DNA of 64,000 bases from Sphingomonas hylomeconis. GTDB taxonomy: Bacteria; Pseudomonadota; Alphaproteobacteria; Sphingomonadales; Sphingomonadaceae. The DNA is taken from positions 1-64,000 of the forward strand of contig NZ_JANQBK010000015.1 in assembly GCF_025370105.1 (NCBI RefSeq). The letters run 5' to 3'. Numbering within the stretch: position 1 is the first letter of the stretch; each line of letters starts with the position of its first letter. Shown piece after piece: positions 8,181 to 18,228 of this stretch. The notes under the pieces were generated by a model, which did no database searches, was not told the DNA's origin, and worked only from the letters and a program-made list of their open reading frames with translations. A program made the translations under genes and the position numbers.

Positions 8181-9632
8181 TCAAAAGCTTTGCTTCACGG
8201 TGAATTGCAGGCGATCGAGCGCACCGCTGTCGCCATTCCCCAGAACGCGTTCGGTGTGTCGGAATTCGGCGCCCAGATCGAGCCGGGGCAGCGGGGAGAC
8301 GAACAGGTTGATGCCTGCCGACCATGCCCGTCGATTGGCGAAGGGCGACGTGATCCCCGCCGGATTATCGACATCCTGGAACGAGGCGGACACCGTGCTG
8401 CGTACGCCCGGGGCCCAGAAATGCCGTGCGGCAGCGAAGCCCGAAATCAGTTTCACGGTGTCGAGCTCGGTCGTCGTCGGCGAATAGACCGCGTCCGGCG
8501 CAAACGCGACGCCGATATAGCGTCCGATCCCGTTGCCCCCGGTCAGCATGAAGCGGAAATCGTCCCCCTTCCCCGTCGGCAATGGCGTATGGCCGGCAAA
8601 GGACAGGCCGTAGCCGGTGGCGGTGGCGTTTCCGGTAATATCGTCGGCACGCAATTGGCGGATCAAGCCTGCCAGCGACAATTCGGTGTCGCCACGCTTC
8701 CACAACAACCGCGCAATCGCATCGGGCATGCGATCGTCGTTATTGTCGGTCGCCACGGCGGCACCCGCGTCGATCGTCGTGGTCTCGGCATTTTCCAGCG
8801 CGACCTGCAGCGTCAACTGGTCGGACAGCGGCCGCGCGTAGCGCGCCAGCATCTGCCGGACGAACACGGTGCCTTCGGTCACGCCCAGGAAATCGGCGGT
8901 TTCGGGCAGCGCAGGCAGATATTGGAAGGTGCTCCAATCCTGCCCGACCGTCCAACCCTTGTACGACAAGGAGGCGCGCCGCAGGCCGAGATTATAGGCG
9001 TTGAGCGACCGTTCGTTGCCCTGCGTGCCCGAGGCGACCTGGAAATCGGCCTCGATCACGGTCGTCAGGTCGCTGTCGCCGATCGGCGTGCTGGTGAGGA
9101 ATGCGATGCGCGTCTGTTTGGCGTGGGCGTCGAAATCGACCCCCTTCTGGCTACCACCGACCGGGATCGACTGCGGCACCGCGAAGTCGCGGCCAAGCGG
9201 GAATGTCGCGGTCGGGCCGCCGCTATAGCGGCTGAGCAGAACATCGGCCTTGATAAAGCCGGTGATCGTGAAGTCGGTCTGTCCGACGCGGAAGCCCTTG
9301 CTCGGCCGGCTCGCCGCGCTGGCTGCCTGCACAGGGGCTGCAGCACTGGGCGCCTGCTGGCGTGTCACCTCCGCGGCGGCCACGCGCAGGGGCGAAGATG
9401 CAGCGGCGGCGGGTGCCGGGGGAACGGTGGCGGCCACGGCCGGACCCGTTCGCGAGGCCGCTGCGGCACGAGTCGCGGCAAGTTCGGTCTCGACCGCCTG
9501 CAGCCGATCCTGGAGTTGCTTCAGCGTGTCGCGAAGCTGTCGTGTCTCCGCCGCATCGCTGGTTTGCGCATAGGCCGGCGACGCCGCTGCGATCAGGCCT
9601 GCAGCGCATAGCGCACCGATCTTCCGAGTCAT
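8181..9632 (-). CDS. DcaP-like outer-membrane porin
   Basis: The 483-aa protein has a signal peptide (MTRKIGALCAAGLIAAASPAYA), a short coiled-coil segment (RQLRDTLKQLQDRLQAVE, about residues 35-52), an Ala/Pro-rich linker and a beta-barrel ending in the outer-membrane signature VKQSF. The GFIKADVL block early in the barrel is typical of DcaP porins, which let dicarboxylates and aromatic acids cross the outer membrane. I start at ATG 9632, preceded by GAAAG. It is the last gene of the 13.35-8.18 kb operon, 43 bp after the aldolase, so it probably admits the operon's acidic substrate. Confidence 0.87.
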   Translation of the reverse strand: MTRKIGALCAAGLIAAASPAYAQTSDAAETRQLRDTLKQLQDRLQAVETELAATRAAAASRTGPAVAATVPPAPAAAASSPLRVAAAEVTRQQAPSAAAPVQAASAASRPSKGFRVGQTDFTITGFIKADVLLSRYSGGPTATFPLGRDFAVPQSIPVGGSQKGVDFDAHAKQTRIAFLTSTPIGDSDLTTVIEADFQVASGTQGNERSLNAYNLGLRRASLSYKGWTVGQDWSTFQYLPALPETADFLGVTEGTVFVRQMLARYARPLSDQLTLQVALENAETTTIDAGAAVATDNNDDRMPDAIARLLWKRGDTELSLAGLIRQLRADDITGNATATGYGLSFAGHTPLPTGKGDDFRFMLTGGNGIGRYIGVAFAPDAVYSPTTTELDTVKLISGFAAARHFWAPGVRSTVSASFQDVDNPAGITSPFANRRAWSAGINLFVSPLPRLDLGAEFRHTERVLGNGDSGALDRLQFTVKQSF

Positions 9633-9675
9633 GAATCTTTCCCGCATCGTCTGAATGAAATGAACTGGGCTGGGG

Positions 9676-10452
9676 TCAGGCGCGGCGCGGCGCTGCTGCC
9701 GCCAAGGCGTCGGCGCCGCGCGCGAGCAGCCCGGCATCCACGCCGGTCGCCGTGAACGTCGACCCCGCATCGACGCAGCGCCGGACGACTGCCGGATCGC
9801 CGCTCAGCAGACCGGCCGGCACGCCAAGCGACACCAGCCGCTCGATCGCGCCGACCAGCGCCTCGACGACCTCGGGATGCGATGGCTGGCCAACATGGCC
9901 GAAGCTCGCGGCGAGATCGGCGGGGCCGATAAACACGCCGTCCACGCCATCGACGGTCGCGATCTCGTCCAGGGCGTCCAGCGCGGCCCGTGTCTCAACC
10001 TGGACGAGCAGGCACAGTTCGTGCTCGGCCTGCACGGCATAGTCGCGCACCCGGCCGAACCGCGTGGCGCGCGTCAGCCCGGAGACGCCGCGAATGCCGT
10101 GCGGCGGATAGCGCATTGCGCGCACGGCGGCTTCCGCCTCGGCCGGGGACTGGACCTGCGGGATGAGCAAGGTCTGCGCGCCGATATCGAGGAAGCGTTT
10201 GATCAGCACCGGATCGTTGATCGCCGGTCGCACCAGCGCCGAGACATCGTAGCCGGCAGCGACCTGCAGCAGGCCGAGCGTCGTCTCCAGATCGGCGGGC
10301 GAATGTTCGGTATCGAACATCAGCCAGTCGAAACCGGCGCTGGCGACGGCCTCCGTAGCGTAGGCGCTAGACAGCGAGCACCACAGGCCAGTCTGCGCCT
10401 CACCGGCCTTGAGCCTTTGCTTGAAGCGGTTTTCGGGAATGTCCATGATCAT
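9676..10452 (-). CDS. HpcH/HpaI family aldolase
   Basis: The 258-aa product is a metal-dependent class II pyruvate aldolase of the HpaI/HpcH family, which splits 4-hydroxy-2-oxo acids into pyruvate or oxaloacetate plus an aldehyde. Family motifs are GLWCSLSSAYATE at the N-terminus, FDWLMFDTEHSPAD with the catalytic-site His, LIPQVQSPAEAE, LVQVETRAAL with the metal-ligand Glu, and FIGPADLAASFG with the ligand Asp. The start ATG at 10452 overlaps the hydratase stop as ATGA. Pairing with an HpaH-like hydratase points to the final steps of a meta-cleavage or related 2-oxo-enoate pathway, although no ring-cleavage dioxygenase is present here. Confidence 0.9.
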   Translation of the reverse strand: MIMDIPENRFKQRLKAGEAQTGLWCSLSSAYATEAVASAGFDWLMFDTEHSPADLETTLGLLQVAAGYDVSALVRPAINDPVLIKRFLDIGAQTLLIPQVQSPAEAEAAVRAMRYPPHGIRGVSGLTRATRFGRVRDYAVQAEHELCLLVQVETRAALDALDEIATVDGVDGVFIGPADLAASFGHVGQPSHPEVVEALVGAIERLVSLGVPAGLLSGDPAVVRRCVDAGSTFTATGVDAGLLARGADALAAAAPRRA

Positions 10453-11231
10453 GAGAACGACGTCGCGATGGCGCCCAACGGCCCGTAATCCGCGTGAATC
10501 ACGTCGCCCGGCGCGACCGACACCGGCCGCGTGAACGATCCGGCCAGCACGATCTCGCCCGCTTCCAGCCGCCCGCCGAGCGGCGCGAGCTTGTTCGCCA
10601 GCCAGGCGATGCCCGCCGCCGGATGGCCCATGACGGCCGCCGACACGCCCGATTCCTCGATGATGCCGTTCTTGGACAGGGTCGCGCCGACCCAGCGGAT
10701 ATCGACATCCATCGGCCGGATCGTGCGCCCGCCCAGGACGATCGCGCCGAACGCCGCATTGTCCGCGATCGTATCGGTGATCGCGCGCGGCACCTCGGTA
10801 CGATAGGCGATGATCTCGAGGGCCGGCGTGACATAGTCGGTCGCGCGCAGCACATCGTGGACGCGGACGTTGGGTCCTTCCAGCGGCTGGCCGAGCACGA
10901 AGGCCAGTTCCACCTCGATGCGCGGCGCCATGAAGCGGCTCGCGGCGATCACGGCGCCATCGCTGAACACCATGTCGTCGAACATCACGCCGTAATCCGG
11001 CTCGGTGATCTTCGACGCCATCTGCATGGCACGCGAGGTCAGCCCGATCTTGTGCCCAACGATCCTTGCGCCCTGCCCGATCCGCATCTCGGCCCATAGC
11101 CCCTGGATGGCATAGGCATCCTCCAGCTCGATCGCCGGGTAGGTATGGCTGAGCTGCGGAATGGTCCTGCCGTCGCGGTCAGCGCGGAACAGCGCTTCGG
11201 CGCCGGCGCGGCGATCTTCTGGTGAAAGCAT
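10449..11231 (-). CDS. 2-oxo-alkenoate hydratase (HpaH/MhpD-like)
   Basis: The 260-aa protein belongs to the fumarylacetoacetase-like hydratase/decarboxylase family that adds water to 2-oxopent-4-enoate or 2-oxohept-4-ene-1,7-dioate. Visible blocks are YAIQGLWAEMRIGQGARIVGHKIG-type N-terminal motif, the ligand-bearing IEVELAFVLG, and the distal GDVIHADYGPLG at the C-terminus. ATG 11231 lies 10 bp after the cyclase-family gene. The product would be the 4-hydroxy-2-oxo acid cleaved by the next enzyme. Close relatives include decarboxylases, so hydratase is the preferred but not exclusive reading. Confidence 0.87.
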   Translation of the reverse strand: MLSPEDRRAGAEALFRADRDGRTIPQLSHTYPAIELEDAYAIQGLWAEMRIGQGARIVGHKIGLTSRAMQMASKITEPDYGVMFDDMVFSDGAVIAASRFMAPRIEVELAFVLGQPLEGPNVRVHDVLRATDYVTPALEIIAYRTEVPRAITDTIADNAAFGAIVLGGRTIRPMDVDIRWVGATLSKNGIIEESGVSAAVMGHPAAGIAWLANKLAPLGGRLEAGEIVLAGSFTRPVSVAPGDVIHADYGPLGAIATSFS

Positions 11232-11241
11232 GGTCTGTCCT

Positions 11242-12093
11242 TCAGGCGAGCGCGATGGGGCGCAGCGGCGCGCCCGTGGCGCCGGCGATCTTCGGTGGCA
11301 GCGCGACCAGCGCGACCGTGCGGTGCGGGCTGGCGGCGAGCGCCTGCAGATCGAGGTTCTCGATGATGTGGATGCCGTGTTCGGCAATCAGGATCTTGTG
11401 CACCTCGAGCGTGATATCGTGGTGGTTCATCACCTCGAACGCCGAGGTATCGGAGCCGACCGCGAACGGCCGGTGCGCCGCGAGCCACCGCCCTGCCTCG
11501 ACGCCCGGCCCCGGCGCGCCGGCCGAATCCAGCCCGAGATAGCGAGGCGAATCCGCCCAATAGGCAGCCCAGCCGCTGCGCAGCAGGACGACGTCGCCAG
11601 GCCGGATCTCCGTATCCGCGGCAGCCAGGCAGTGGTCTAGATCGGCGGCAGTCACTTCATAGGCCGGTTCGAGCGCGTCGACGCCCAGCACGCCCGCCAC
11701 ATCGAGCAACACGGCGCGGCGGAAGATCGGCGCGATCGTCTCGGCACCGAGAACCTTGAACAATTCGGTGCCGGCCTGCGCCTCCGCCGCATCGATCCCA
11801 CCGAACAGTTTGCCATGCGACGAGGCGTGGCACAGCGCATCGATATGCGTTCCCGAATGCAGGCTGCCGCACATCAGCTCATTGGCCGAGGAATGGCCGC
11901 AATAGCGCACCGTATCGCCGTGGCGGTTGTTCAGCGTGATATGGAACGGCGGGTGCGCCGGATGGATCGGCATGCCCTTGGCCATCACGTGGCTGAGATC
12001 GAACTGCGCCGCGCCCGCCGTATCGGCCAGCCAGGTGTCGATATCGAAGCCAGCAGGGGCAAGCGACGCGGCGTTAATGTTGAGCTCGGTCAC
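11242..12093 (-). CDS. Cyclase-family metal hydrolase (kynurenine formamidase-like fold)
   Basis: The 283-aa product carries the PF04199 signature HSGTHIDALCH (His, Asp and His metal ligands), FDLSHVMAKGMPIHP upstream and a late ENLDLQAL segment. The family includes kynurenine formamidase, isatin hydrolase and a trans-dienelactone hydrolase, all opening an amide or lactone. Given the downstream hydratase and aldolase, I infer that it opens a ring or lactone to feed a 2-oxo-enoate branch. ATG 12093 overlaps the MFS stop as ATGA. The specific substrate is unresolved. Confidence 0.85.
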   Translation of the reverse strand: MTELNINAASLAPAGFDIDTWLADTAGAAQFDLSHVMAKGMPIHPAHPPFHITLNNRHGDTVRYCGHSSANELMCGSLHSGTHIDALCHASSHGKLFGGIDAAEAQAGTELFKVLGAETIAPIFRRAVLLDVAGVLGVDALEPAYEVTAADLDHCLAAADTEIRPGDVVLLRSGWAAYWADSPRYLGLDSAGAPGPGVEAGRWLAAHRPFAVGSDTSAFEVMNHHDITLEVHKILIAEHGIHIIENLDLQALAASPHRTVALVALPPKIAGATGAPLRPIALA

Positions 12094-13352
12094 TGAAGCT
12101 CGGCTCCTTTGGTTTCGGGCAGGAAGAACAGGACGATGAAGCCGGCCAGCGCGAAGAAGCCGGCGGTGAAGGCGAGCGCGCCGCTGATCCCGTAGGATCC
12201 CGACAACAGGCCGACCATCGCCGGGGCGACCGCGGCCGATGCCCGGCCGGTATTGTAGATGAAGCCCTGCGCGGTCGCGCGGATCTGGGTCGGGAACAGT
12301 TCGGCGAAGGTCGGCGCGAAACCGCTGTAGAAACCGGTGCCGAAGAAGGCGACGATCGGCCCGAAGATCAGCAGGATCGTGGGATCATGGATCATCGTAT
12401 AGGCTGGCACGGCCAGTGCGGAGATGAAGAAGAAGGTCATGAACGCCGCCTTCCGCCCGATCGAATCCGCGATATAGCCGAACGTCACGAACCCGGCGGC
12501 AGCGCCGACCTGCATGATCACGATCCAGGTCGTCGATTTGACGAGGTCGAGGCCAGGCCCGCCGGCCGCGACCGGCGTCGCGAGATAGGTCGGGATCCAG
12601 GTGAACAGCCCCCAATAGCCGCACATCGCCGCCGAGGTGAAGGCAAGCCCGACGATCGTGCTACGCTTATGCTCGCCGAACAGCAGCTTGATCGTCTGGC
12701 CGAAGCTGAGCCGCTCCTTCTGCTTGAGCCAGATTTCAGGTTCCGGCGTGTGACGGCGCACCCAGAAGGCGAACAGGGCCGGCACCAGACCGAAGAAGAA
12801 CACGCCGCGCCAGCCGATATGTGGCAGCAGCAGCGCCGCGACGATCGCGGCCAGCGCATAGCCGGTGGCGAAGGCGGACTGGACCCAGGCCATCACCTTG
12901 GCGCGGTGTCGCGCCGGCCAGGTCTCGGTCAGCAACGCCGCGCCCGACGACCATTCGCCGCCGATGCCGATGCCGAGCACGATGCGGAACAGCAGCAACT
13001 GGGTGAGGTTCTGCGAAAAGCCGCAGAGCATGGTGCCGACCGAATAGCACAGGATCGACAGGACCATGGCCTTGGCGCGGCCGATGCGATCCGCGAGGAA
13101 ACCGAAGATCAGGCCACCGAACGCGCTGGCTATCAACGTCACCGAGACGAGCATGCCGGCGGCCGATTTGTCCATGCCAAGATCGGGGCTGATGTACGCG
13201 ATCATCATCGCGAACAGCATCAGATCCATGATATCGAGCGCCCAGCCGATATAGGACGACCAGAAGGTGGTCCACTGGGCCTTGGTGGCACCGATATACC
13301 ACCGTTTGTCGGGCGCGGCCTGAGGACCGACGCCGCTGCTGGGACTTACCAA
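12090..13352 (-). CDS. MFS transporter, likely organic or aromatic acid:H+ symporter
   Basis: The 420-aa protein has about 12 predicted membrane spans and MFS loop motifs such as GFLADRIGRAKAM (loop 2-3) and GYIADSIGRKAAF (loop 8-9). The acidic residues in WALDIMDLMLFAMM in helix 1 are typical of aromatic-acid:H+ symporters. I call TTG at 13352 because GGAGAGAG sits about 6 nt upstream and the product then starts MVSPSSG before the first helix. It is the promoter-proximal gene of the operon, opposite a LysR regulator. Substrate identity is inferred only from the operon. Confidence 0.88.
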   Translation of the reverse strand: MVSPSSGVGPQAAPDKRWYIGATKAQWTTFWSSYIGWALDIMDLMLFAMMIAYISPDLGMDKSAAGMLVSVTLIASAFGGLIFGFLADRIGRAKAMVLSILCYSVGTMLCGFSQNLTQLLLFRIVLGIGIGGEWSSGAALLTETWPARHRAKVMAWVQSAFATGYALAAIVAALLLPHIGWRGVFFFGLVPALFAFWVRRHTPEPEIWLKQKERLSFGQTIKLLFGEHKRSTIVGLAFTSAAMCGYWGLFTWIPTYLATPVAAGGPGLDLVKSTTWIVIMQVGAAAGFVTFGYIADSIGRKAAFMTFFFISALAVPAYTMIHDPTILLIFGPIVAFFGTGFYSGFAPTFAELFPTQIRATAQGFIYNTGRASAAVAPAMVGLLSGSYGISGALAFTAGFFALAGFIVLFFLPETKGAELQ

Positions 13353-13453
13353 ATTCTCTCTCCGGTACGGGGGTATCGATAGCTCTGCATGGCCATTTGC
13401 CCTGCGTTAAGCTGCCCCTACGCCAGCGAACAATTGATCTTTGTGGCCGTGCG

Positions 13454-13470
13454 CATGAGCCGTGCTCATG
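13454..13470. promoter_or_regulatory. Candidate LysR operator (T-N11-A palindrome)
   Basis: CATGAGC-CGT-GCTCATG is a perfect 7-3-7 palindrome containing the LysR-type T-N11-A core. It lies 38 bp upstream of the LysR start and about 100 bp from the divergent MFS start, where an autoregulatory and activation site is expected. Confidence 0.55.
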
Positions 13471-13508
13471 TGTGATGCATTTGTTCGCTCGATGCTTTAG
13501 CTGGCCTT

Positions 13509-14405
13509 ATGTCCCAATCGTATCGCTCGCTCCCTCCGCTGCAGACGTTGCGGTGCTTCGAATCCGCCGCCCGCCTAGGCAGCTTCACCGCGGCGGCGGA
13601 CGAACTGTGCGTTACGCAAAGCGCCGTCAGCCACCAGATCCGCGGGCTGGAAGAGACGTTGGGGCAGCAATTGTTCGAGCGGGTCGGCAATCGCATGATG
13701 CTGACCTCGGTGGGGCGATCGCTCGCAATCGAGACCCAACGCGCGCTCGATTATCTCAGCCAGGCTTATGCGGTGGCGGACCCGGCCGAGCGCACCGGTG
13801 CGGAGGTGCTGCATTTCGCGACCCAGTTCGCGATCGTCGATCACTGGCTGTTGCCGCGCATGGCGCAGGTGCGGGCAGCGACCGAAGGCAGCGGCCTGCG
13901 CGTCACCACGCTCAACGACCTGTCGCAGCTTGCGCCGTCGAATGCCGATGTTGCCCTGGTCTACGGCAATGGGGAAATGCCCGACATGATCGTCGAGAAG
14001 GTCGGCGACGAGCGGATCTTCCCAGTGTGCAGCCCGGCGTTCCTCGCACGCTTTCCCGATTTGTCCCCGGAGACGATGCGGCGCGCGCCGCTGCTGCTGC
14101 ATTCGGGCGTGACCTGGAACCTATGGCTGGAAAAGGCGCAGTTGCCGATCAGCTATCCGGAACAGCCGATCTATTTCGATGACGCCGCCTTCACCATCCG
14201 CGGCGCGATCCTCGGCCACGGCATCGCCATGGCGCGTGCCGCGCTGGTGCAGCGGTATCTGGCGGATGGTACGCTGGTGCGGCCGTTCGCGCTGAGCGTC
14301 TCCGGCCTGTTCAGCTACTATCTCGGCTGGCGCTCGGATGCGATCCGCCGCCGCCACCTCGCGCTGCGCGCGCAGATATTCGACGGTTTTCGCGGCGGCG
14401 GCTGA
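13509..14405 (+). CDS. LysR-type regulator of the divergent catabolic operon
   Basis: The 298-aa protein resembles the GcvA-like branch of LysR regulators. The winged helix-turn-helix covers residues 1-65 (RCFESAARLGSFTAAADELC, then QSAVSHQIRGLEE), followed by a periplasmic-binding-like effector domain. It is transcribed away from the MFS-cyclase-hydratase-aldolase-porin operon, the standard LysR arrangement, so it most likely activates that operon in response to a pathway intermediate. Start ATG 13509 yields the typical MSQSYRSLPPLQTLRCFE beginning. Confidence 0.9.
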   Translation: MSQSYRSLPPLQTLRCFESAARLGSFTAAADELCVTQSAVSHQIRGLEETLGQQLFERVGNRMMLTSVGRSLAIETQRALDYLSQAYAVADPAERTGAEVLHFATQFAIVDHWLLPRMAQVRAATEGSGLRVTTLNDLSQLAPSNADVALVYGNGEMPDMIVEKVGDERIFPVCSPAFLARFPDLSPETMRRAPLLLHSGVTWNLWLEKAQLPISYPEQPIYFDDAAFTIRGAILGHGIAMARAALVQRYLADGTLVRPFALSVSGLFSYYLGWRSDAIRRRHLALRAQIFDGFRGGG

Positions 14406-14438
14406 CCCGGGCAAGGGATTGGGCCGCCGCTGCGATGC

Positions 14439-14582
14439 TTACGGTCCTTCGTGCAGCGGATCCGTGCCCGGCTCCGGCTCATCGTCCATCGCGCTGCCAG
14501 TCTTCGGCGCGTCGGGCGCGGGCTTGGGGCGTTCCGCCGGGATCGGCTGATCGGCAGCGTCAGGCTTGCCGGTGGGTATCAT
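14439..14582 (-). CDS. Proline- and acid-rich 47-aa microprotein
   Basis: This short gene begins MIPTGKPDAADQPIPAERP and ends DPLHEGP. It is rich in Pro (13 of 47), Asp, Glu and Ala, with no hydrophobic segment, so it should be soluble and probably disordered. Coding status is supported by a strong GAGGAG site 6 nt before the ATG and by a position 75 bp downstream of mmsA on the same strand, convergent with the LysR gene. Similar short Pro/Glu-rich proteins are annotated as hypothetical in sphingomonads. I cannot assign a function. Confidence 0.55.
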   Translation of the reverse strand: MIPTGKPDAADQPIPAERPKPAPDAPKTGSAMDDEPEPGTDPLHEGP

Positions 14583-14657
14583 GACTGTCTCCTCAACTCT
14601 TCAACGTCGTGCGGCCGGCCGAAGGTCCATCACGCGACCACCGGCCGGCCAGCGGGC

Positions 14658-16154
<1,497 letters not shown>

Positions 16155-16176
16155 GATACTCTCCGATGTGCGTTGA

Positions 16177-16205
16177 TGCACAGGGATACTCTGTATAAAT
16201 GTGCG
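16177..16205. promoter_or_regulatory. Possible LysR operator between mmsA and its regulator
   Basis: TGCACA (16177-16182) and TGTGCG (16200-16205) form an imperfect inverted repeat across TATAAAT-like sequence in the 87-bp divergent gap. A further GTTGTGCA lies just before the regulator. This is suggestive only. Confidence 0.3.
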
Positions 16206-16241
16206 CAGAAACATCGGCGAAAGCGAATTAGTTGTGCAAAT

Positions 16242-17129
16242 ATGCAGAGCCTGAACTGGGATGACCTGCGCATCTTCCTTGCCGTGGCGCGGGAAGGACG
16301 GTTGCTTGCGGCGGCGCAGCGGCTCGGGCTCGACCATAGCACGGTGGCCCGCCGCATCACCGCGCTGGAGGCGGCGCTGGGCAGCCAGGTGATCGATCGA
16401 TCGCCGCGCGGCGTGACGCTGACCCCCGGCGGAGAGGCATTGCTGCAGCATGCCGAGCGGATGGAAGCGGAGATGCTGCTCGCCACCGCCGATCTCGGCG
16501 AACGCAGCCGCGGCATTGCCGGATCGGTGCGGCTGGCGACGCCGGAAGCGTTCGGCACGTACCTCGTCGCCCCCAATGTCGGGCTGCTGCGGCAGCGACA
16601 TCCCCAGATCCAGCTCGAACTGGCGCCGGAAAGCCGCACCGTCAGCCTGTCCAAACGCGAGGCGGATATCGCCATCGGCCTCAACCGGCCGCCCAGGGGC
16701 CGCGTCGTCGCGCGCAAGCTGGTGGATTACCGGCTCGGACTCTATGCCGCGGAGAGCTACCTGTCGGGCGCTGCACCGATCACCACGGTCGAGGCGCTGC
16801 GCCATCATCCGCTCGTCTGGTATATCGACGAACTGATCGACATTCCCGAACTGCGTTACTTCCACCAAATCGTCACCGACGCGCCGACCGTGTTCCGGTC
16901 GAGTTCGATCGCGGCCCAGCAGACCGCAGTCGCCAGCGGCTTGGGCCTCGGCGTCCTACACGCCTTCGCCGCCGAGCAGGATGCGCGGCTGGTACGGATA
17001 TTGCCTGACGTCGAGATCACGCGAAGCTACTGGCTGATGTTCCACGCCGACCAGCAACGCCTCCCGCGCGTCCGTGCCGTGGTCGATTTCCTTGACGAGC
17101 TCGTACAGCTGAACCTCACGCGTTTTTAA
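16242..17129 (+). CDS. LysR-type transcriptional regulator
   Basis: The 295-aa protein starts MQSLNWDDLRIFLAVAREG and has an N-terminal winged HTH (LLAAAQRLGLDHSTVARRI) and a LysR substrate-binding domain. Sequence style is that of the small LysR group that recognises Leu/Asp-type N-terminal HTHs with an RRITALEAALG linker helix. Being divergent from mmsA, it most likely regulates that gene. ATG 16242 is preferred because the upstream extension would run through the shared promoter. Confidence 0.88.
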   Translation: MQSLNWDDLRIFLAVAREGRLLAAAQRLGLDHSTVARRITALEAALGSQVIDRSPRGVTLTPGGEALLQHAERMEAEMLLATADLGERSRGIAGSVRLATPEAFGTYLVAPNVGLLRQRHPQIQLELAPESRTVSLSKREADIAIGLNRPPRGRVVARKLVDYRLGLYAAESYLSGAAPITTVEALRHHPLVWYIDELIDIPELRYFHQIVTDAPTVFRSSSIAAQQTAVASGLGLGVLHAFAAEQDARLVRILPDVEITRSYWLMFHADQQRLPRVRAVVDFLDELVQLNLTRF

Positions 17130-17205
17130 CCGGAGGAAGGCCGATATTCTCAAGGCGTTCGACGGCTTGGCGGTGAAGGTACAGCATACATTGCCGCAGA
17201 GCCGT

Positions 17206-18228
17206 TCATCGCGGCAATGCAACCTTGAACCGACCACCGCCCGCCCCGCCTGCGATGCAGCGCACGTCGCCCCCGTGTTGCCGTGCAATCTGACGAACGA
17301 GGCTGAGACCGAGGCCATATCCGCCATCAGTCTCGCTGGCACCGCGTGCCCTGTAGAACGGCGCAAAGATGGCCTCTCGCTCGCTCTGCGGGACGCCTGC
17401 GCCACCATCGCGGACCTCGAGCCCGATCTGCGTTGCAGATGCTGTCAGCGTCACGAGGATCGGTGTCCCGCCGCCATGGCGTTGCGCGTTGTCGAGGAGA
17501 TTGCGGATCATCCGCCGCAGGAGGACCGCGTCGCCGGATATCTCCATTCGCTCTCCCGCGAACTGCGCGATCGCCCGCGCACATTCTTCGGCAACGATCG
17601 CAGTCAGGTCCACGGCCGTTGGTCTATGCTCATGCGTCGACATCCCGTCGAGGCGGCTTGCCAGCAAGACTTCCTCGACCAACTGGTCGAGCTCCATCAC
17701 ATTGCGCGCCAGTTCGGCGCGTACAGCCACCGACGGAGCCTCGGACAGCAGTTCGATCGCCATGCGGATACGCGCTAGCGGCGATCGCAGTTCGTGTGAG
17801 GCATTTGCCAGCAAGATCCGCTGCGCGCGCATCAACGCTTCGATACGCTCAGCCGATTGGTTGAAGCTCGTTGCCAGCTGCGCAACCTCGTCGCGCCCCT
17901 CGACCGCGACCCGGCTCGACAGGTCGCCCGCCCCCCAGGCATCGACGCTTGCCTGGAGCCGCTCGAGCCGGCGGGTGAGCCGGCGAACCACTGGGAACGC
18001 CGCGGCCGCCACCACCATCGCGATCGCCAGCAGCAACGCCAGCATGGCGAGATGCCCGCGGAAGCCCAGCATGGCCGCCGGCGCCGCGCCGTAGCGCAGG
18101 TGCGCCAGCCCAAAGAGCACTGCCGCCACGGTGAGGCTCGCCAGCAATGCGAGATAGATCCGCCAATAGAGGCGTTGCATCAGGCGCGGACGGTTGCTGC
18201 CACCGTCCGGCACGTCAGGCTCAATCAT
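17206..18228 (-). CDS. Envelope-stress-like sensor histidine kinase (CpxA-type)
   Basis: The 340-aa kinase has two membrane spans (about residues 21-40 and 52-74) with almost no periplasmic loop, a HAMP domain, a HisKA helix with H145 in NASHELRSPLARI, and an HATPase domain with RNLLDNAQRHGGG, VRDGGAGVP and GYGLGLSLVRQIA. ATG 18228 lies inside the end of the response-regulator gene (8-nt overlap), so the two are coupled. Organisation and the upstream CpxP/Spy-like gene make a CpxA-like or RstB-like role plausible. With such a short external loop, sensing may go through the membrane or an accessory protein. Confidence 0.9.
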   Translation of the reverse strand: MIEPDVPDGGSNRPRLMQRLYWRIYLALLASLTVAAVLFGLAHLRYGAAPAAMLGFRGHLAMLALLLAIAMVVAAAAFPVVRRLTRRLERLQASVDAWGAGDLSSRVAVEGRDEVAQLATSFNQSAERIEALMRAQRILLANASHELRSPLARIRMAIELLSEAPSVAVRAELARNVMELDQLVEEVLLASRLDGMSTHEHRPTAVDLTAIVAEECARAIAQFAGERMEISGDAVLLRRMIRNLLDNAQRHGGGTPILVTLTASATQIGLEVRDGGAGVPQSEREAIFAPFYRARGASETDGGYGLGLSLVRQIARQHGGDVRCIAGGAGGGRFKVALPR

